Shown: in pieces, positions 59,462 to 64,000 of the stretch
How the letters are laid out: each line of letters begins with the position of its first letter
Position numbering within the stretch: the first letter of the stretch is position 1
NCBI GenBank assembly: GCA_016711925.1
Contig: JADJSA010000002.1
Span: forward strand, 1 to 64,000
Source: Candidatus Methylophosphatis haderslevensis
GTDB taxonomy: Bacteria; Pseudomonadota; Gammaproteobacteria; Burkholderiales; Rhodocyclaceae
Direction of reading: 5' to 3'
DNA length: 64,000 nucleotides
Position numbers and translations under genes: made by a program
Notes under the pieces: model-generated
Databases searched by the model: none
Seen by the model: only the letters and a program-made list of their open reading frames with translations
What the model was told of the DNA's origin: nothing

Positions 59462-61407
59462 GGCTGGCAGGCAGCGCGCGCGTGCGCGCCATGTGGCTGG
59501 CCGCCAGCGTCGCGGTGACGCTGGCTCCGCATGTCAACACCCTGCCTACCTGGTTGAGCGGCTTCGCCGCGCTGATGCTGCTGTGGCTGTGCTGGATCGT
59601 GCTGCACGGCCTGCGGCTGCCGCCGCGCTGGCTGATGCTGGTCGTGGTGGGTGGCGCCGTCGCCGGCGTGCTGCTGACGTTCCACAGCCCGCTCGGCAAG
59701 GATCCCGGGGTTGCGCTGCTGACCGCCTTTCTCGCCCTCAAGCTGCTCGAGACGCGGGCACCGCGCGACGGCTATGTGGTGGTGCTGCTGTGCTACTTCA
59801 TGCAACTGGCGCAGTTCTTCGCCAACCAGAGCATCGCCACCGCCGGCCTCACGCTGCTGGGCACCGTGGTCACCATGGCAACGCTGATCACGCTCAATAG
59901 CGAGCGCCTCGGCACGACCGAGCGGCTGCGCCTGTCGGGCCTGATGCTGGCGCAGGCGGTGCCGTTCATGCTGGTCCTGTTCGTGCTGTTCCCGCGCGTG
60001 GACAAGCCGTTGTGGGGCCTGCCGTCGGATGCCTTCGGCGGCTCGACCGGCCTGTCGGATTCGATGACGCCCGGCTCGATCAGCGACCTGACGCTGTCGG
60101 GCGCCATCGCCTTTCGCGTCCGCTTCGACGGCTTCACGCCGGCCGCCGCGCAGCGCTACTGGCGCGGCCCGGTGATGAACGATTTCGACGGCCGCACCTG
60201 GCGCGTGGCCAGCGCCCGCATGCTGGCCAAAGTGCCATATCAGGTGAGCGGGCCGCGCACGTCCTACGAACTGACGCTCGAACCGCACAACCGGCCGTGG
60301 CTGTTCGCGCTGGAGATGCCGGGCGGCACGCCCGACAACGCGACGTTGATGAGCGACTACCAACTGGTGTCGCGCACGCCGGTGCGCAATCGCCTGCGTT
60401 ACATGCTGTCGGCGCACACCGCGGTACGCCCGGGCCGCAGCGAGGATGCCGCCATCCTGGAGGCGGCGCTACAACTGCCGCCCGACTTCAATCCGCGCAC
60501 GCGCGAGCTGGCGCAATCCCTGCGCAGCGAAAACGCCGACGGCGCCGCGCTGATCGCCGCCGCGTTGCGGCATTTTTCGCTGAGCAAGTTCACCTACACG
60601 CTGTCCCCGCCGCTGCTGGGCCGCGACAGCGTGGATGAATTCCTGTTCGACACCCGGCGCGGATTCTGCGAGCACTTCGCCTCGAGTTTCGTCTTCCTGA
60701 TGCGTGCGGCGGGCATGCCGGCGCGCGTGGTCACCGGCTACCAGGGCGGCGAGATCAACCCGGTCGATGACTACCTCGAAGTACGCCAGTCGGATGCCCA
60801 TGCCTGGGCGGAAGTGTGGGTGGCCAACCAGGGCTGGCTGCGCGCGGACCCGACCGCCACCGTCGCGCCCTCGCGCGTGCAGGGCGGGTTGGCGATGGCG
60901 GTGCCCGAGGGCGAGCCCCTGCCGCTCGCGCTGCGGCCGGCATTCTCATGGGTGCGCGAGATCCGCTACCGCCTGGACGCGGTCAACAACGGCTGGAACC
61001 AGTGGATTCTCGGCTACAATCCGCAGCGCCAGAAGGAGTTGCTCGAGCGCCTCGGCATGCAGTCGCCCGATTGGCATACCATGACGATTGCAATGAGCGT
61101 GCTGTGCGGCCTGATCATGCTGGCACTTGCCGGCTGGGCGCTGGCGCAGCGCGGCCGGCTCGACCCGCTGCAGCGCGCCTGGGAACGGCTGTCGCAGAAG
61201 CTGGCACCGGCCGGCCTCGCCCGCAAGGCTTGGGAGGGGCCGCTAGATTATGCTGAACGGGTCGGGCTGGCGCGGCCCGAACTGGCGGCGGCGGTGCGCG
61301 AAATCGCCCGCGACTACTGCGGGCTGCGCTACGGCGCCGGGCAGCCGGCCGCTCCCGACAAGGCCGCACGACAACTTGTTTCCAGGATCAACCGACTGCA
61401 CCCATGA
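59458..61407 (+). CDS. TgpA-like membrane transglutaminase
   Basis: 649 residues. About six N-terminal membrane helices (LSGFAALMLLWLCWIVLHGL, LMLVVVGGAVAGVLLTFHSP). DUF3488-like periplasmic part with PRVDKPLWGLPSDAFGGSTG. The transglutaminase core has Cys in DTRRGFCEHFASSFVFLMRA, His in DAHAWAEVWVANQG and Asp in LRADPTATVAPSRV, followed by a final membrane helix (MTIAMSVLCGLIMLALAGWA) and a DUF4129-like tail. TgpA is essential in Pseudomonas aeruginosa; the substrate is thought to be an envelope protein. It overlaps mltB by 4 nt. Confidence 0.92.
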   Translation: MRLAGSARVRAMWLAASVAVTLAPHVNTLPTWLSGFAALMLLWLCWIVLHGLRLPPRWLMLVVVGGAVAGVLLTFHSPLGKDPGVALLTAFLALKLLETRAPRDGYVVVLLCYFMQLAQFFANQSIATAGLTLLGTVVTMATLITLNSERLGTTERLRLSGLMLAQAVPFMLVLFVLFPRVDKPLWGLPSDAFGGSTGLSDSMTPGSISDLTLSGAIAFRVRFDGFTPAAAQRYWRGPVMNDFDGRTWRVASARMLAKVPYQVSGPRTSYELTLEPHNRPWLFALEMPGGTPDNATLMSDYQLVSRTPVRNRLRYMLSAHTAVRPGRSEDAAILEAALQLPPDFNPRTRELAQSLRSENADGAALIAAALRHFSLSKFTYTLSPPLLGRDSVDEFLFDTRRGFCEHFASSFVFLMRAAGMPARVVTGYQGGEINPVDDYLEVRQSDAHAWAEVWVANQGWLRADPTATVAPSRVQGGLAMAVPEGEPLPLALRPAFSWVREIRYRLDAVNNGWNQWILGYNPQRQKELLERLGMQSPDWHTMTIAMSVLCGLIMLALAGWALAQRGRLDPLQRAWERLSQKLAPAGLARKAWEGPLDYAERVGLARPELAAAVREIARDYCGLRYGAGQPAAPDKAARQLVSRINRLHP

Positions 61408-62450
61408 ACCCGAATTCCCGATTGCTGGCCCGATTGCTGGTCCGACCGCTCGCCCGACTGCTCGCCCTGATTGCACTGTCCGTCTCCTGTGCCGCGCAGG
61501 CCGGCGGCGGTTATGCGACGCGGCCCGAGATCGCCGAGTTCATCGCCGAGATGCATGAACGGCATGGCTTCGACACCGACGAATTGCAGCGCCTGTTCGG
61601 CCAGGCGCAGATGCTGCCGAGCGTCATCAAGTACATCCTGCCGCCCTCCACGCCGCGCCAGCGCTCCTGGCGCGCTTACCGGCCGCGCTACATCGACGGC
61701 ACGCGCATCACCGCTGGTCTCGACTTCTGGCGCCGCCACGAGACGGCGATCAAGGCGGCGAGCGCGCAGTACGGCGTGCCGCCCGAGATCATCGTCGCGA
61801 TCATCGGCGTCGAGACCGTCTACGGCCGCAACGTCGGCGATTTCCAGACCTTCTCCGCCCTCACCACGCTGGCGTTCGACTACCCGCCGCGCGCCGAGTT
61901 GTTCCGCCGCGAACTGGCCGAACTGCTGCTGCTGGCGCGCGAAGGCGGGCGCGATGTGCGCGAGTTTCGCGGCTCGTATGCCGGCGCGCTGGGGCTGCCG
62001 CAGTTCCTGCCGTCGAGCTGGCGCAAGTACGCGGTGGATTTCGACGGCGACGGCAGCATCGACCTGTTCGCCAGCCCGACCGACGCGATCGGCAGCGTCG
62101 CGCGCTTCCTCAACGAGCACGGCTGGGCGGCCGGCGCCCCGGTCGCCCAGCGGGTGAGCGCCATCGACGGCGACATCAAGGCGCTGCTCGACGCCGGTAT
62201 CGAACCCCTGCTCAACACCAACGAGGCCGACTCGCTCGGCGTGCGCACGGCCACACCCGCACCGCCGGCCACCCGCTACGCGCTGATCGATCTGGTGACG
62301 CCGGACGAGCCAACCGAATACTGGCTGGGATTCCAGAATTTCTACGTCATCACCCGCTACAACCGCAGCAGCTTCTACGCGATGTCGGTCTACCAGCTCG
62401 GCGAGGCGCTGCGCAACGCCTGGGAATCGCGCCTGCGCGCCGGCCGTTAG
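61404..62450 (+). CDS. mltB: lytic murein transglycosylase B
   Basis: 348 residues. Signal peptide with a short near-repeat at its start (LLARLLVRPLARLLALIALS, then CAAQA). SLT-like catalytic domain with Glu in EIIVAIIGVETVYGRNVG, and the family motifs SYAGALGLPQFLPSSWRKYA, VDFDGDGSIDLFASPTDAIG and FYVITRYNRSSFYAMSVYQL near the C-terminus. No Cys lipobox in the expected place (CAAQA comes before, so a periplasmic soluble form is likelier). End of the MoxR-DUF58-TgpA-MltB series; cleaves peptidoglycan. Confidence 0.93.
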   Translation: MNPNSRLLARLLVRPLARLLALIALSVSCAAQAGGGYATRPEIAEFIAEMHERHGFDTDELQRLFGQAQMLPSVIKYILPPSTPRQRSWRAYRPRYIDGTRITAGLDFWRRHETAIKAASAQYGVPPEIIVAIIGVETVYGRNVGDFQTFSALTTLAFDYPPRAELFRRELAELLLLAREGGRDVREFRGSYAGALGLPQFLPSSWRKYAVDFDGDGSIDLFASPTDAIGSVARFLNEHGWAAGAPVAQRVSAIDGDIKALLDAGIEPLLNTNEADSLGVRTATPAPPATRYALIDLVTPDEPTEYWLGFQNFYVITRYNRSSFYAMSVYQLGEALRNAWESRLRAGR

Positions 62451-63023
62451 CGCCGGCAGCACCGCCAGGAGCCGCATGAAACGGACGTTTTCGGGCATGC
62501 CGCCCTGACAGGCCCGTGGAATGGCGCGCTCCCGGCACCCCTGCCGTAGATCGCCATTCCATGCCGCCCGCAGGCCGGCTCACCGGGGAAAACCAGCGCG
62601 TTGTCCGGCTTGCGGACGCGCGTTCAAACGGCCGGAATCAGGTGCGCGACTGCACAGAGTCGGGGACGGGAAAGGCGATGACTGATCCTGCCAATCCACT
62701 GCTGAAATCTTTCCTGGTACCCGCAACAATTGCTCGACCATGTCCAGTTCGCTGGTTATGATCCTTCACGACCAACCGGATAACCCACTCCACATAGGCC
62801 TGCCCGGTCCGCAAAGCGAATGTTTCGGGCGAGCTTTCCCGTACACCAAGTCAAGCAGGCGGGGCGACGAAAACGAGCGGGACGATGAATTCAGATCATC
62901 CATCTTCAGGTCCTCCTGAATTTGGACAACCCACCGATGGAGAGAGGATTTCATGAGCAACGGCTATTTCATGCAGTCTTCTGTCGGAAAGCTCTTCGTC
63001 AAGTTTAGGCGCCACTCGTTACG
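62451..63023. other. 573-nt intergenic stretch with a drop in GC
   Basis: No gene is supported. Up to about 62,640 composition is like the flanking genes; after about 62,650 A/T increases clearly. A mini-ORF at 62953 (MSNGYFMQSSVGKLFVKF) has a ribosome-like GGAGAGAGG but only 18 codons. The change of composition marks a likely boundary of acquired DNA. I see no tRNA, integrase or repeats that would define an attachment site. Confidence 0.5.
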
Positions 63024-64000
63024 TCAGGAATCACGATTAGCGCCCGCCGCACCAAGCGCCTCAGCCCGAGAAATCATTCGCTTTACCTCGGACGACGTGT
63101 GAATCGGGACGACCTCCACGTTGGGGTACTTGGATCGAAAGACCCGGAACACTTCATCGGCGAACGCCTGGCCTACCGACGCGATGCCGGCGAAGTCCAA
63201 GACCACGGTCCTGAATCGATCAAATCTTGAAAGCAGTCGCTTTGCCTGGGATCTAGACACCAAGTTGTCGTCGCCGTAGCGCATCAGCTTGACCGGTACG
63301 ACAGTCTTGGTGAATCCGTAGTCGCCATCGGAGGTGAACTTGTCGAATACCTTCTTCGTTGTCCTGGCGGTGTGGTTGTGCAGCACCATCTTCACGAGGG
63401 TGCCTCCACTGGCGGAGCTCGACTGAAGAATCCAGTCCTCAATTTCATCAAACTCATGAGAGAAGAAAACTTCACCCGACGAGATCATGAACTCATCGAA
63501 CATTCGCGATGTAAAGAAAATGCCTTCGCCAGAATGGTTACGAGGATCAGTCGTGAACTTCCCCTTCGCGAGTTCAAGGACTGCATGGTGTTCATCGACG
63601 AGATTCAATGCAGCCTGAATTTTCTTGAAGATTCCGACGCCGTCGTCGCAAATTTCAATCGTTGTGGAGGCGGCAGTCTTGATCAGGGAGAGCGAGACGA
63701 ACCTCGCACCAGAGTGGTCGATCACGTTGTTGAACATCTCCGTGAAACCATAGTGCCAGATGCTCAGTACGTTTTCTGGCAGCTTCCCCAAGAGTTCAGC
63801 GATATCAGTTCGCCACACAGAATCTTCACCAAGATCTGATGCGAGGGGGTACTGCTTGCTCCACTTCACCCGCGGTGCAAGTTGATAGGTCTTGTTCCTG
63901 GTCTGGCCTCCGTCCGTGACAGACCCATCCGCGATCAGCCGCTGCAGATGCTTGTGGACGGCTTGTCGGGAGCACCCAAACTTCGCCGACGTCAGGCGGA
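63024..64000 (-). CDS. winged-helix / HATPase / STAS-like (DUF4325-type) regulator, 5' end outside window
   Basis: At least 324 residues; the frame stays open to the right edge, so the true start lies beyond it. The N-terminal part is a winged helix (AKFGCSRQAVHKHLQRLIAD, GSVTDGGQTRNKTYQL). Residues about 70-200 form a GHKL ATPase related to anti-sigma kinases (WHYGFTEMFNNVIDHSGARF as N-box, EICDDGVGIFKKIQAALNLV, GEGIFFTSRMFDEFMISSGE). The C-terminal 80 residues (VSRSQAKRLLSRFDRFRTVV, LDFAGIASVGQAFADEVFRV, then VEVVPIHTSSEVKRMISRAE) match the STAS-like DUF4325 pattern. This joins a DNA-binding, an ATP-binding and an anti-anti-sigma-like part in one chain. DNA here is lower in GC than the rest of the window. 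Confidence 0.8.
   Translation of the reverse strand, partial: RLTSAKFGCSRQAVHKHLQRLIADGSVTDGGQTRNKTYQLAPRVKWSKQYPLASDLGEDSVWRTDIAELLGKLPENVLSIWHYGFTEMFNNVIDHSGARFVSLSLIKTAASTTIEICDDGVGIFKKIQAALNLVDEHHAVLELAKGKFTTDPRNHSGEGIFFTSRMFDEFMISSGEVFFSHEFDEIEDWILQSSSASGGTLVKMVLHNHTARTTKKVFDKFTSDGDYGFTKTVVPVKLMRYGDDNLVSRSQAKRLLSRFDRFRTVVLDFAGIASVGQAFADEVFRVFRSKYPNVEVVPIHTSSEVKRMISRAEALGAAGANRDS

Noticed and set aside
62953..63009. 18-codon mini-ORF with a good ribosome-like site
   Set aside because: Too short and no similarity; mentioned only in the intergenic entry.

Overview
The window comes from a GC-rich, flagellated, Gram-negative bacterium. Gene content and order (purN followed by a DUF3108 gene, mutL near miaA, dapA-bamC-MBL hydrolase, RoxA-type L16 hydroxylase, rlmD/rumA, MoxR-DUF58-TgpA-MltB) fit a betaproteobacterium, perhaps Rhodocyclales-like. 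The lineage is an inference from synteny and was not tested by search.

Layout. (1) 1-5.4 kb: housekeeping genes, namely a frame-damaged purN, dedA, a frame-damaged mutL, a TraB/GumN family protein and miaA. (2) 5.4-8.6 kb: gene-poor DNA with a SHOCT-domain gene, an IS5-type transposase remnant, tRNA-fMet and an unusual tRNA-Thr(TGT). (3) 8.6-12.7 kb: signalling genes, namely a receiver-PAS-HisKA_3 histidine kinase (frameshifted), its NarL/LuxR-type response regulator, and a diguanylate cyclase with an intact GGEEF and I-site. (4) 12.8-21.0 kb: four minus-strand genes (glycosyltransferase-like, a methyltransferase/Wzt-C-like/FkbM fusion, a methyltransferase cut by an in-frame TAG, and a large HAD protein) that back onto fliC and look like a flagellin or surface-glycan modification island. 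(5) 21.2-41.9 kb: a large flagellar locus. Plus strand: fliC-flaG-fliD-fliS-fliT-(fliK-like)-(flhB-like)-ycgR/pilZ. Minus strand: fliF-G-H-I-J-K-L-M-N. Plus strand again: a FleS/FleR-like sigma54 two-component pair, fliE, a small acidic ORF, and fliO-P-Q-R. Sigma28 promoters precede fliC and fliL, a sigma54 promoter precedes fliE, and a palindrome is shared by the fliF/fleS-like intergenic region and the region upstream of fliO. (6) 42.1-48.6 kb: an RND efflux operon (TetR, outer-membrane factor, membrane fusion protein, RND pump with a frameshift). (7) 48.9-57.4 kb: tRNA-Ser(TGA), a BI-1/YccA family protein, rlmD, a RoxA-like hydroxylase, a small conserved protein, an Ala-rich lipoprotein, an MBL hydrolase, bamC, dapA and an HDAC-family deacetylase. 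(8) 57.5-62.5 kb: a MoxR-DUF58-transglutaminase-MltB operon. (9) 62.5-64 kb: visibly lower-GC DNA carrying the 3' part of a winged-helix/HATPase/STAS-like regulator, probably acquired.

How it works together: most of the window builds and tunes one polar-type flagellum. The FleS/FleR-like pair plus sigma54 probably drives the basal-body and export genes (fliE and the fliF operon). FliA (sigma28) then drives late genes (fliC, fliL-M-N). A PilZ/YcgR brake and the nearby diguanylate cyclase provide c-di-GMP input, and the island beside fliC probably decorates the filament.

Two features stand out beyond the genes. A dispersed 40-nt tandem-repeat family occurs at three places, including inside the mutL linker. 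Four genes (purN, mutL, the histidine kinase, the RND pump) carry frameshifts and one carries an amber codon, so either the assembly has indel errors or several genes are decaying.
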